This document shows positions 17,242 through 26,800 of a stretch of 64,000 nt of DNA, piece by piece (positions within the stretch are counted from its first letter, which is position 1; each line of letters begins with the position of its first letter). Below the pieces are notes generated by a model. The model was not told the DNA's origin. It ran no database searches and was given only the letters and a program-made list of their open reading frames with translations. The translations under genes and the position numbers were made by a program. The DNA comes from an uncultured Lentisphaeria bacterium (GTDB taxonomy: Bacteria > Verrucomicrobiota > Lentisphaeria > Victivallales > UBA1829): positions 61,551-125,550 of the forward strand of contig CAJKAR010000008.1 in NCBI GenBank assembly GCA_905197955.1, given 5' to 3'.

Positions 17242-18755
17242 CCGATCACTCCTTTCAGTTCCTCTTCATACTCTTCCAGCACACGGGGATGGTCATCGGA
17301 ACAGTCAATCACCACGTCGCCAAACAGCCCGAACAGTTTCTCGTTGACTGCATCGGCTAGAATCGACACCATCGCTCCACGCGAACGAAGAAACGCTTCG
17401 TAAGGTTCCCCATGAAGCAGACAACGCAGAAAAGTACGTTCCGTCTCATTCAAATCCAGTCCAGCCTCCGGAACAGACACACCGCTCTCCGAAACTTGAT
17501 TCTTCCCCGCTCCGGCTTCAACCGGAAATTCCAGTCCAGGTTCCGATTCCGATTCAACCTTGACAGAATCCGTCGCTTCCATCGACTCCTCCGATCCCGG
17601 AAGGATCAGTTTTTTCTGCGTGACAAGCGCCGCTTCGCGAATCTCCGGCAGGCGGGAAAAATCAATCCGGATCTCCGGAATGGTACGCTTTCGCTCCTCT
17701 TCCTGCAGGGATTCGATCTCCCGGGTGATGAGCGCAAGCGCAGTCTTCGTTGCCTTTTCCGGCTGAAGAGTCGATTTGAACTGGTAACTTCGCCGCATCA
17801 GGAAATCAATGTTTTTCAGAAGTCCGCCGATCCGGTGCAATTTATCCTTCCGGCAGAAGAAGCGCTCGCACGACCATGCGCCGTCATGACAGACATAACG
17901 GCAGAGATCCGTCAGCTCGAACACCTCATCCGGATGCCGCTGCCCCTCATAGAACACCGCAGAGGAAAACATCGTATAAGCCGAAGCATGCATCTCTCCG
18001 AAAAACGCCTTGATCCCGCTGTTCCTGGATCGTCTTTCATACGAATCGGACAATCCCGCGAAAACCCGGCAGGCCACCCGCCGAACCTCCTCCGGATGAA
18101 GAAGATAAAAACGCGACGCCTTCAAATCATAGCTGGACAGTTCACACAAGGCATCAAACACCTCTTCCTCCGAATGCGTCCGATGATGCAGCAAAGTTCG
18201 TACCGCACGATCATAGCCGGTATCCAGAATCCCCTCCAGAAGCGCTCTCTCCAAATTGTGGTAAACCACATAATCCCGGAGCCACAACTTCAAATAGCGG
18301 TCGATTCCCGGTTCAAACGCCCGGTAAGCCTGCCAGAAACGCTGAAGAGTATGGAATCCCTCCTCCGCCTCCCGCACCCCGATCCCGTTCAGAAGCTCGT
18401 ACACATAAACAAATGCAAATGAAAGCGATGTGGCATCCACCATCCCCTTCCGAACCTTCGTCCTCCAGGAAAAATATCCACGCAGCTGCTGGTCATCCAT
18501 CGCCTGATAGGTCGGAAAATAACGGAAAAAAACACCCCGGAAATCAAAGGAGTCCTCGAATCTCTCCATCCGCTTCCCCTGCCGGTAGAAGATCTCCGCC
18601 TCCGAACAGACATAACGGCTGTGAGCATACGCCAGACGCCGCATCTCCCGGTACTCTTCAGGAAGAAAAAATACGGCTCTCTCCGCCCGCGGGGGCAGCG
18701 GCTCATCCTGATACACTTTCGATTCGATCCTCCAACGAGCCCCTTGCGCATTCAT
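17238..18755 (-). CDS. TerB_N/TerB_C domain protein, first gene of a DNA-processing trio
   Basis: 505 residues. Residues about 79-104 (YFPTYQAMDDQQLRGYFSWR followed by TKVRKG) are the hallmark of the TerB_N domain. The centre is helical and rich in Cys-His pairs (FYLLHPEEVRRVACRVF, CRYVCHDGAWSCERFFCR). A low-complexity acidic linker around residues 380-440 leads to a C-terminal TerB_C-like domain (LNETERTFLRCLL ... ILADAVNEKLFGLFGDVVID). Start chosen at the ATG with TAGGA five bases upstream. Published comparative genomics links TerB_N/TerB_C proteins to Lhr-like helicases and ATPases in stress or DNA-processing systems; that is exactly this arrangement. Molecular role unproven. Confidence 0.82.
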   Translation of the reverse strand: MNAQGARWRIESKVYQDEPLPPRAERAVFFLPEEYREMRRLAYAHSRYVCSEAEIFYRQGKRMERFEDSFDFRGVFFRYFPTYQAMDDQQLRGYFSWRTKVRKGMVDATSLSFAFVYVYELLNGIGVREAEEGFHTLQRFWQAYRAFEPGIDRYLKLWLRDYVVYHNLERALLEGILDTGYDRAVRTLLHHRTHSEEEVFDALCELSSYDLKASRFYLLHPEEVRRVACRVFAGLSDSYERRSRNSGIKAFFGEMHASAYTMFSSAVFYEGQRHPDEVFELTDLCRYVCHDGAWSCERFFCRKDKLHRIGGLLKNIDFLMRRSYQFKSTLQPEKATKTALALITREIESLQEEERKRTIPEIRIDFSRLPEIREAALVTQKKLILPGSEESMEATDSVKVESESEPGLEFPVEAGAGKNQVSESGVSVPEAGLDLNETERTFLRCLLHGEPYEAFLRSRGAMVSILADAVNEKLFGLFGDVVIDCSDDHPRVLEEYEEELKGVIG

Positions 18756-18840
18756 CGTTCCTACCCGCTTTCCGTCAGACCTTCCGCCTCCGCGAAAGAA
18801 CATTCCATGACAGATATTTCCTCCCCCCTCCGGATTCTTA

Positions 18841-18868
18841 AATATAACGGCAAAGAGAAAAATATCAA
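18841..18868 (-). promoter_or_regulatory. Promoter of the TerB-BrxD-helicase operon
   Basis: TTGATA and TATATT on the minus strand with a 16-base spacer, five of six matches in each hexamer, about 85 bases before the TerB start. Confidence 0.5.
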
Positions 18869-18927
18869 GACTCCGCCGGAGGGAAATCCCGGAAACACTT
18901 CCCCGGGAAACTCCATTTTATGCGGAG

Positions 18928-18975
18928 AAAAAAATCCGTCCCGTCCGGCACCGGAAACGGCAGCGGACAGGACGG
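18928..18975 (-). terminator. Intrinsic terminator of the EF-G-like gene
   Basis: On the minus strand a 12-bp stem (CCGTCCTGTCCG with CGGACGGGACGG, one G-U pair) is followed by a seven-T run, about 30 bases after the stop of the EF-G-like gene. Confidence 0.85.
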
Positions 18976-19003
18976 AGTCTCTTCCTTCCAATTTTACTCA
19001 GCG

Positions 19004-21031
19004 TCAGTCTTCCTCTTCCTTATGCGTCGCTTTGAACTTGTTGATGATCTCCGCAGCCACATTCGGAGTAACGACCTCGTAACGGGCGAATTCCATTTCA
19101 AAGGTGCCGCGTCCCTGTGTCATCGAACGCAGTTCCGTAGCATATTTGGAAAGTTCTGCCAGCGGCACTTCCGCCTCCAGAACCTGCATACCATCTTCGG
19201 CGTTCATGCCAATGATGCGTCCGCGCTTGTGATTCAGATGCCCGGTAATATCTCCCATGAACTCCGCCGGCGTATAGACTTTCACCGACATCACAGGCTC
19301 CTTCAATACCGGATTAGCCTTTTCCATCGCCTCGCGGAACGCCTTGCGGGAGGCAATCTTGAACGCCATTTCCGAGGAATCGACATCATGGAATTTTCCA
19401 TCGTAAACCGTGACCTTCACATTTTCCACGACACATCCGGCAAGCGGACCGCATTCCATCGCCTCGACAACCCCCTTCTCAACCGCGGGAATGAAGTTTT
19501 TCGGAATCGCTCCGCCGACCACGGCATTGGCAAATTCAAACCGCTGTTCGGAGGGCTCGATCCGGAGATAGACTTCCGCGAACTGACCATGTCCGCCAGA
19601 CTGCTTTTTGTGACGGTAATGCCCTTCGCCTCTGCCGTTGATCGCCTCGCGATATGGAATCTTCGGAGCGGAGACATTCACCTCCACTTTCGCAATCTCC
19701 TTGAGTCTGCGCAGAGCGATCTGCAGATGCAGTTCCCCCATACCGCTGAAAATAGTCTCGTGCGTCTCCTTGTTCAATTCGATATGAAGAGTCGGATCGC
19801 ATTCGCAGAGCTTCTGGAGCCCGTTCATGATCTTATCTTCATCGCCGCTCTTGACGGCACTGATCGCATAGGAAAATACCGGACTCGGGAACGACATGGG
19901 CGACATCACATGGCATTTTGTCGATTCCCCGAGCGTATCGCCGGTCTTCGTCGCGCGGAGCTTTGCCACACCGCAGATGCAGCCCGGACACGCTTCGTCG
20001 ATCGGGATCTGCGTCTTGCCGTTGAGGAAAATCAACTGCCCGATGTGCTCTTTCGTCCCGTTATTCAAATTCAGGATGTCGCTGTTGGAACGGATCTTGC
20101 CAGTCAGAACACGGAAGAACGCAAATTGTCCGACGTGCGGATCCAGAACAGATTTAAACACAAACGCCGCCGCCTCGCCATCCTCCTGCGGACGGACAAT
20201 GGTTCCATCGGACGCCACCCTTGTCCGTTCCAGCGGACTCTGGCTGATGTTGACAATTCCGTTCATCACCTCGGACACACCGATATCCTTCGCAACACTT
20301 CCCGCGAACACCGGAATCAGCGCTCCGCTCTTCAATGCATCATGCAGACCGTGCATGACTTCCGCCTCGGTAAGCTGTTCTCCGCCGAGATACCGCTCCA
20401 TCAGCGCCTCGTCCGCCTCGGCCACCGTATCGAAAAGCACTTCCTTGCAGTGAGCGGCGTACTCTTTGAGATCGTCCGGAATCGTGGCGGGATCATCCAG
20501 CACCCCGACCACACGCTCGAACTTGGGTCCTTTTCCAATCGGCAGAGTCATCGGCACACAGACATTTTTCCCGTAGGCATCCTGAAGCTGCTCCACGACT
20601 TTGAAATAATCGGCATCCTCGCGGTCAAGCCGGTTCACGAACGCCAGTTTGGGAATATCGAAACTCTTGCCTAGCTTGAATGCACGAACCGCCCCCATCT
20701 CAAGCCCGTTTGCGCCATCCATCACCACGAGAGCGGCACCGCTGGCACGATAGGCCGGAATCACCTCTCCGATAAACGGTCCGTATCCGGGAGTGTCGGA
20801 GAAAAAGAAACGGAAATCATTCCACTCGCAACTCATATAGGCGGTATAAATACTGGAGCGTTTTTCCTGTTCGTCAGGCGTGAAATCCGAAATACTGGTC
20901 TTGTTATCCACCGAACCGAGTCTGTCAACAGCCTTCGCTTTATAGAGCATAAGGTCGCAAAGCGAGGTTTTACCGCTGCCGCTGTGGCCCGCCACAACGA
21001 AATTCCTGATCTTCTTTGATTCGAATTTCAT
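19004..21031 (-). CDS. Elongation factor G-like translational GTPase
   Basis: 675 residues. G1 is AGHSGSGKT (residues 14-22), G3 is DTPGYG, and G4 is NRLD where canonical EF-G has NKxD. Domain order follows EF-G: GTPase, beta-barrel domain II (GEAAAFVFKSVLDPHVGQFAFFRVLTG), domain III, the domain IV ribosomal-S5-like fold (VVGGAIPKNFIPAVEKGV) and C-terminal domain V (GDITGHLNHKRGRIIGMN). It fits the EF-G-like (EF-G2) subfamily rather than the main fusA, which normally sits with the str operon. The start is set at the ATG with a GGAG eight bases upstream. It is monocistronic with its own strong promoter and terminator. Subfamily function is not settled; a role in ribosome recycling or stress is inference. 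Confidence 0.9.
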   Translation of the reverse strand: MKFESKKIRNFVVAGHSGSGKTSLCDLMLYKAKAVDRLGSVDNKTSISDFTPDEQEKRSSIYTAYMSCEWNDFRFFFSDTPGYGPFIGEVIPAYRASGAALVVMDGANGLEMGAVRAFKLGKSFDIPKLAFVNRLDREDADYFKVVEQLQDAYGKNVCVPMTLPIGKGPKFERVVGVLDDPATIPDDLKEYAAHCKEVLFDTVAEADEALMERYLGGEQLTEAEVMHGLHDALKSGALIPVFAGSVAKDIGVSEVMNGIVNISQSPLERTRVASDGTIVRPQEDGEAAAFVFKSVLDPHVGQFAFFRVLTGKIRSNSDILNLNNGTKEHIGQLIFLNGKTQIPIDEACPGCICGVAKLRATKTGDTLGESTKCHVMSPMSFPSPVFSYAISAVKSGDEDKIMNGLQKLCECDPTLHIELNKETHETIFSGMGELHLQIALRRLKEIAKVEVNVSAPKIPYREAINGRGEGHYRHKKQSGGHGQFAEVYLRIEPSEQRFEFANAVVGGAIPKNFIPAVEKGVVEAMECGPLAGCVVENVKVTVYDGKFHDVDSSEMAFKIASRKAFREAMEKANPVLKEPVMSVKVYTPAEFMGDITGHLNHKRGRIIGMNAEDGMQVLEAEVPLAELSKYATELRSMTQGRGTFEMEFARYEVVTPNVAAEIINKFKATHKEEED

Positions 21032-21066
21032 ACCTGGATCTCCGTTCTTTTTATTGTTATTAATCA

Positions 21067-21110
21067 ATGGAATAAATTCCATACTCACGGAAACGCTGGG
21101 AGCTGGCTCC
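21067..21110 (-). promoter_or_regulatory. Two small hairpins in the leader of the EF-G-like gene
   Basis: In the predicted 5' leader lie two perfect inverted repeats: ATGGAAT/ATTCCAT with a 2-base centre (21067-21082) and GGAGC/GCTCC with a 2-base centre (21099-21110). They could be dimer-binding operators or RNA hairpins. Confidence 0.3.
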
Positions 21111-21116
21111 GTTTTG

Positions 21117-21145
21117 ACTATAACATTCCTTTGAAACGATGTCAA
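21117..21145 (-). promoter_or_regulatory. Strong promoter of the EF-G-like gene
   Basis: TTGACA (perfect) and TATAGT (five of six) on the minus strand with a 17-base spacer. Transcription should start near 21110, giving an approximately 80-base leader. Confidence 0.8.
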
Positions 21146-21241
21146 CAGAAAAAACGGAGAGAAATTATTTTTTTCGCAGAAAAAGCCCCCCTTTCACCCA
21201 ATTTTCCGTACGGGAAAGATGAAAAAAATACGGAAATTTCA

Positions 21242-22876
21242 TCAGGCGCCCCCCTCTTTCTCCGTTTTATTTGCCGAAAGCGGCAGCGTAACGGTAAAAC
21301 AGCTCCCCTTCCCCGGACGACTCTTCAGCCGGATGCCTCCTCCACAGGATTTCACCACAGCCTCCACCAGACTCAATCCGAGGCCGTTGCCCGGAAGCGA
21401 ACGGCTGGAATCCGCCCGGTAAAAACGCTCAAACACATGCTGCTGATCTTCATAGGAGATCCCGCAGCCGGTATCCTCCACAGAGAAAATAACGGAAGTA
21501 AGGGATTTGGTCAGAGAAACCGTCACAGTTCCACCCGACGGCGTGAATTTCAGAGCATTGTCCAGAAGATTCGCAAAAACTCTCTGCAGATTCACTTTCG
21601 GACAGACCAGAAACACCGGCTTCTCCGGAAGATGAAGAATCAGCGAAACGCCGGAATCCTCGGCAACCGAAGAAAAAAGGTCAACCACCCCGCTCAGCAG
21701 TTCCGACAAATTCACCTCTTCCCTCTTCTCCTGGAGAATCCCCGATTCCGCCCTCGTAATTTCCAGCATGGTATTGATCATTCCCAGCATATTGCCGCAT
21801 TCCTCGGCGACATCATACGCCAGTTCCGTCTCTCTCCCCCGGGAGATCGCCAGTTCCGCCATTCCGCGCAGACGGGTGACGGGAGTCCTCAGATCGTGCG
21901 CAATATCATCGGACATTGTCTTCAACTCCCGCAGAAGACGTTCCGTATTTCCCGTCATTGTGTTGAACGAGTCCACCAGATTGTCAATCTCCTCGCCCTC
22001 ATTGCCATGCGCAACACGGAGCGAGAAGTCGCCTGCGGCAATCATCGTGGCAGTCCTTCGGACCCGATCCACGCCGCGGGTGAAATGCTTCGCCAGGAAC
22101 CAGCCCGTCAGTGAGCCGGTCAGCAGAAGCAGAAGCTCGACCACGGCAAATAGAAGCGCCAGACTCTTCATATTGAGATCAATCCGTTTCAAATTGTATC
22201 CCGTCATCAGCCAGTTTCCGTCAAACAGTCTCCGACAGGAAAGACGCAGCGCCCGGCTGCCCTCTCGGGAGGTCATACTTAAGACAGCAGAATCAGGCAG
22301 CCGTTTGAACTGCTGCTCAAACAAGGAAAAATATGTCTCCAGGATGGGGGAACGCGCCAGGACCCGGCCTTCCGGAGAAATCAGCAGAAAAAACAGACGA
22401 TCCTGTCCCTCCCCATAAGACTCTTCCAGAAACAGTGGTTTCAAAAGCCCTGTTCTCTCAAACATGGGAACATCCCGGTATGAGATGGATTCCGATGCAC
22501 TTTTCCATTCGAACAAATACAGAGAATCTCCCGAGGCACAGGCTACAAAATCACTTCCGTCCGACTCGTTTCGAAACGCAAGCAGCAGTTTCATCCCCGA
22601 AAATTTCCGTGCAATCGCTTCCCGCATCTTCCCGGGAATCGAAGCAAACGTCAGAAGACGGCAGCCTGGCCTGAATTCCCCTCCGCTCAAATATTCCCTC
22701 TCCAGCCGGCGAATACACTCCTTCAAAGTTCGATCCGCCTCCAGAATCTGAGAAGAATACTGGAACCAGTACACCAGTAAAAAGGAACATAACGAGGATA
22801 CTGTGAACACAACCGCATAAAATGCGGCGATCCGGAACTTGACAGTTCGGGGAAAACGGAAGTTATTCCAGAACAT
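21242..22876 (-). CDS. Sensor histidine kinase
   Basis: 544 residues. A first membrane helix at about 15-37, a periplasmic sensor loop, a second helix (LLLLLTGSLTGWFLAKHF, about 240-260), HAMP linker, HisKA with phosphoacceptor His327 in DDIAHDLRTPVTRLRG, and an HATPase_c domain with the N box (NLLDNALKFTPSGG), G1 (VEDTGCGI) and G2 (GNGLGLSLVEAV). Its start overlaps the 3' end of the response regulator gene by 14 bases. The set resembles the CusS/heavy-metal sensor group in domain order, but the periplasmic loop gives no ligand clue. No efflux genes are adjacent. Confidence 0.92.
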   Translation of the reverse strand: MFWNNFRFPRTVKFRIAAFYAVVFTVSSLCSFLLVYWFQYSSQILEADRTLKECIRRLEREYLSGGEFRPGCRLLTFASIPGKMREAIARKFSGMKLLLAFRNESDGSDFVACASGDSLYLFEWKSASESISYRDVPMFERTGLLKPLFLEESYGEGQDRLFFLLISPEGRVLARSPILETYFSLFEQQFKRLPDSAVLSMTSREGSRALRLSCRRLFDGNWLMTGYNLKRIDLNMKSLALLFAVVELLLLLTGSLTGWFLAKHFTRGVDRVRRTATMIAAGDFSLRVAHGNEGEEIDNLVDSFNTMTGNTERLLRELKTMSDDIAHDLRTPVTRLRGMAELAISRGRETELAYDVAEECGNMLGMINTMLEITRAESGILQEKREEVNLSELLSGVVDLFSSVAEDSGVSLILHLPEKPVFLVCPKVNLQRVFANLLDNALKFTPSGGTVTVSLTKSLTSVIFSVEDTGCGISYEDQQHVFERFYRADSSRSLPGNGLGLSLVEAVVKSCGGGIRLKSRPGKGSCFTVTLPLSANKTEKEGGA

Positions 22877-23531
22877 AGCCGAAGCCCCGGACCGTATGGA
22901 TCAGTTTGCGCTGAAAGGGTTTGTCGATCTTGTCGCGCAGCCGGCAGACCCTGGACTCCACAATGTTGGTCTGCGTATCAAAATGATATTCCCACACATG
23001 CTTCATAATCGTTGTTCTGGAAACAACATGCCCTCTGTTGCGCATCAGATATTCCAGAAGCAGATATTCCAGCGGAGGCAGATCAATCTTTTCTCCGCCG
23101 CGAGTTACTTTGCGAGTCAGCAGATCCACACGCAGATCCTCGAACTCCAGCACGGTCGGCGGAGCCGCCGCGTTCGCTCGCCGCAGAAGGGCATTCACGC
23201 GCGCAATCAGCTCCGAAAGAGAAAACGGCTTGGCAAGGTAATCATCGCCCCCCTTTTCCAGTCCGGCGATCTTACTTTCCACCGAATCTCTGGCGCTCAG
23301 GACAATGATCGGCAGCGAGATCTCCGCCTCCCTGATTTTCTCTATCACGGAAAACCCGTCCAGTTTCGGCAGCATGATATCCACCACGGCGGCATCAAAC
23401 GGTTCCGACATGGCTCTGGAAAGTCCCTCCTCGCCGTTGGCACAGTGACAAGTCTGGAATCCGGCCTCCTGAAATCCCTTTTCTATAAAATCCGCTGTTT
23501 TGGCATCGTCTTCGATGATCAGAATTTTCAA
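22863..23531 (-). CDS. OmpR-family response regulator
   Basis: 222 residues from a TTG start. Receiver domain begins KILIIEDDAK, with phosphoacceptor Asp51 in VVDIMLPKLDG and the conserved Lys in YLAKPFS; the C-terminal winged helix ends IHTVRGFGYVLE. I prefer the TTG at 23531 because GGGAG lies eight bases upstream and the protein then begins exactly where family members begin. Upstream in-frame ATGs (23561 and earlier) fall within or right at the promoter 23569-23597 and could not be translated from that transcript with a normal leader; ATG 23561 would be nearly leaderless. It pairs with the overlapping histidine kinase. Confidence 0.9.
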   Translation of the reverse strand: MKILIIEDDAKTADFIEKGFQEAGFQTCHCANGEEGLSRAMSEPFDAAVVDIMLPKLDGFSVIEKIREAEISLPIIVLSARDSVESKIAGLEKGGDDYLAKPFSLSELIARVNALLRRANAAAPPTVLEFEDLRVDLLTRKVTRGGEKIDLPPLEYLLLEYLMRNRGHVVSRTTIMKHVWEYHFDTQTNIVESRVCRLRDKIDKPFQRKLIHTVRGFGYVLE

Positions 23532-23568
23532 AACACCCACTCCCGATTGTTTGGATTTCATGGTTGAC

Positions 23569-23597
23569 ATTATAAATTCCATTTCTTTCTTTTTCAA
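23569..23597 (-). promoter_or_regulatory. Promoter of the two-component system
   Basis: On the minus strand TTGAAA and a perfect TATAAT are separated by 17 bases. Its position decides the response regulator start (see that entry). Confidence 0.8.
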
Positions 23598-23806
23598 GCG
23601 CAAAAATGAAAAAAAACAGATGTCTGATCGCATTTGCATCAAAAGGAGAAATCTTTTTCTCCCCGAAGCCGTGGATAGGAGCGCATTTTGACGTTTTTTT
23701 TACGATATTTTATTGAAAATAATTTGCAAAAACAGAAATATCTTGCTAGGTTACTGAAGTAATGTTGCAGACAACAGCAATCAGTCTGCGGGAAAGGATG
23801 GTCCTT

Positions 23807-26800
23807 ATGGCAAAACAGAATCTTACCTGGCCGGAAAACTGGAAAAACGCTCCGGCGGAAGCGGAAATATATAACGACAGCAATCCGAAACAGATCTTTC
23901 GAGCAGGAAGCTCTTCCGAATACATCTCCGGAACCACTATTGCAGCGGCAGTCACAGACGGAGCCGCAGGCATCCTGATCGGCGGCAGTCTGAAAACAGA
24001 TGTCACGGGGAATGTATATCTCCATGTCTCCGGAGCGGATCAGCTGACCATTTACGGCGGCGGTGAAAATGCATCGGTAAATGGCGATATTTACCTTTAT
24101 CTTGCAGGTGGAACGGTCAAAAACGTCTACGGAGGCGCCAAAGGCAGAGGAAAAGTCGGAGACATCAGCATTCAGATTGCAGCAGGCGCGGCAATCGCAG
24201 GAAATATCTATCTCGGCGGTACAGGCGCCGGGGCAAAGGCGGAATCGGCAAATCTGACCATCTCCGGAGAAAACGCCCTTGCCGGATTCACCGGACTCCT
24301 CAACGGACAGTATTATGATGCGGAAACCGGAAAAAAAACAGCAGGAACTCTGACCTTTTCCGATGCAACTGCCGATTTCAACGGCAAACTCAGCAATTTC
24401 TCTGAAGTGACTCTGGAAAACTCCAGCGTCACGCTGCACGACTTCAACCGGACCGGAAATTACAAGAACATCGGCAAATACGACATCGGGTCCGACAGCA
24501 CTCTGACACTCGATGCGACAAAAAAATATACCGTTTCCGCACAATTTTCCGGAAGCGGCAATCTGGTTTTCTCCGGGAATGCCATTCATTCGATCAAGGC
24601 GGAAGCCACCTCTTTTGAAGGCAAACTCAGCATTTCCGCCGGAACGACTCTCGATATGCAGGGATCTTTCCTTTCCACGACGGTTGACAAAGCGGAAGTT
24701 TCCGTCGAAGCCGGCGGAACCCTCCAGTTCAGCAAAAAGACCGTGGAACTGAAATCGAAACTCACCGGTGACGCGGGATCGGTTGTTTCCGCAAAGGACA
24801 TCGCATTGACCGTATCCGGCGACATCACGGGGTTCCACGGCACCTTCTCCGCCTCCGGCAAGGGATCGCTGACCTTGAAATCCGATCTGGACGACGAAGC
24901 CATCACCGCGTTGAATCTGCATTTCGACGGAAAGAAGACCGGTTCCATTATTCTGGCTTCCGATCCGGAAGAAGCTGTCGATCTCAACATCAGCGGAACC
25001 GCCGGCAAGCTCTATCTGCAGGGACATCTCTACAACATCAAAACCAATTCCGCCGAACAGCTTACCGTCTACGGCGGCGGAACAAATCTGGTCATTGATT
25101 TCGATCCGGCATCCAATGTCATGATCGAAAACGTCATCGGCGGAACCGACAGCCAGTCCATCGACATGAGCTCCTACAAGACCGTGGTGAAAAACGGAAT
25201 CATCAACAATATTTACGGCGGCGGAGAATCCATGCAGGTGGCATGGAGCGGCGCAGTCAGTTCCACGCTCGATCTGGAAGGCGGAATCATCAACTATGTC
25301 TACGGCGGCAACAAGGGATTTGTCGGTTCCGCGGCGGCGGGGGATGTGACGCTGAATCTTTCGGGAGCAACGGTCAACAAGGATGTCTACGGCGGAGGCT
25401 ATGTCTGCACCAACGGAATGTCCGCATCCGCGGCCTCGGTCACAATACACTTCACCGCCGGAACGGTCTACGGCAACATTTACGGCGGCGGCAGAGTTCA
25501 TCCTTCCTACACCGTTTATTACAAGGATTATGATACGGGAACCATTCGGGAAAGCACCTCTGTTGCGACCTCATCCGTTTCCGGCAATGTGCAGATCACA
25601 CTCGAAGGCGGAGCAAACGCATTCGGCAATATCTACATCAACGGTTCCGCCGGACAGGGGAAAACGTATATCGACGGAGAGGACAATTTCATCAAACTTT
25701 CCAAGGTCTACTACGAACACGAGGAACCCGTCGATCCGGAAAAACCGGAAGAGGGAAATCAGACCGTCCCGACCAGCGCCCTCGCCGGATTCACCGGCCT
25801 TCTGAAAGGCAATTACAGAAGCTCCGATGGAAAAAGTCATAAAGGCGAACTGATCTTTTCCGATTACCAGGTGGAGTTCCTCGGCAGAATCGACGGGTTC
25901 GAACAGCTTACCGTCACCGATCAGTCCAATCTGACATTGAACTGGGATCAGGCCTCCAAACGCTATAAAAACATCGGTATTTTCCAGATTGACGAAGAGA
26001 GCACTCTTTCCATCACAGCGACTCAGAAGGCACAGGCGAAACTGAATCTTTCCGGTGCGGGCACCACGGTTCTTGCGTCGGCTCAGCTGTATGAATTCAC
26101 AGGCAATCTTTCCAAGTTCCACGGCACCATTCAGGTCAACAGCGGAGCGACCATGCTGATCAAGCACAAGAACTCCATTCTGACCAACAATGATCCCAAG
26201 CGCATTGCGACGGTCGATCTGCAGGATGGTGCGAAACTTCAGTTTGCTCTTTCGGCAACGTTCGGAGCGACTGTCGTCGGAACGGAAGCCTCGGTCATCA
26301 CGGTGGAAAAGCGCAACAATCTGAATCTGGTCTTCAATGGAGATCTGACAGGATTCGACGGAACCATTCAGCTTCTGAACTCCAAAAAAGCCGTCATCGA
26401 AATCGCCACAACCCAATGGGACAACCTGAATTTTGAAGTACAGGGAAATAAATCCTGGTATGAAACGGTCAAAATCACCGCAGGATCCGGCACCATTTCC
26501 ACGACCGGGTATAAAGGGATGTACTTCCTCTACGGCAATGAAGTCCACGTGGGAAACAGAAACTCGACGGAATCGGTGATCTACGGAGGCGGACAGGAAG
26601 AAAATGTCAGCAATACGGACTTCACCATTTCTTCCAGCGGAACGACCTCTTTTGTCAAAGTCTTTGCCGGCGGCAGTAAATCCACAGTCGAAGGCAACGC
26701 ATCGGTCACGGTGGAATCCGGAGTCATCGACGAGCTCTTCGGCGGAGGCGACGGCAAAAATGCAGCGGTCAGCGGCACCTCCGAAATTCTGGTTCAGGGA

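Noticed and set aside
13668..18755. Complete BREX system
   Set aside because: Only BrxD-like and BrxHI-like proteins are present; PglZ, methylase and BrxC/PglY are missing, so it is described as a BREX-related trio only.
23639..25501. Antisense frame of 620 codons
   Set aside because: Shadow of the same repeat gene, with Cys- and Asp-rich composition and no recognisable domain.
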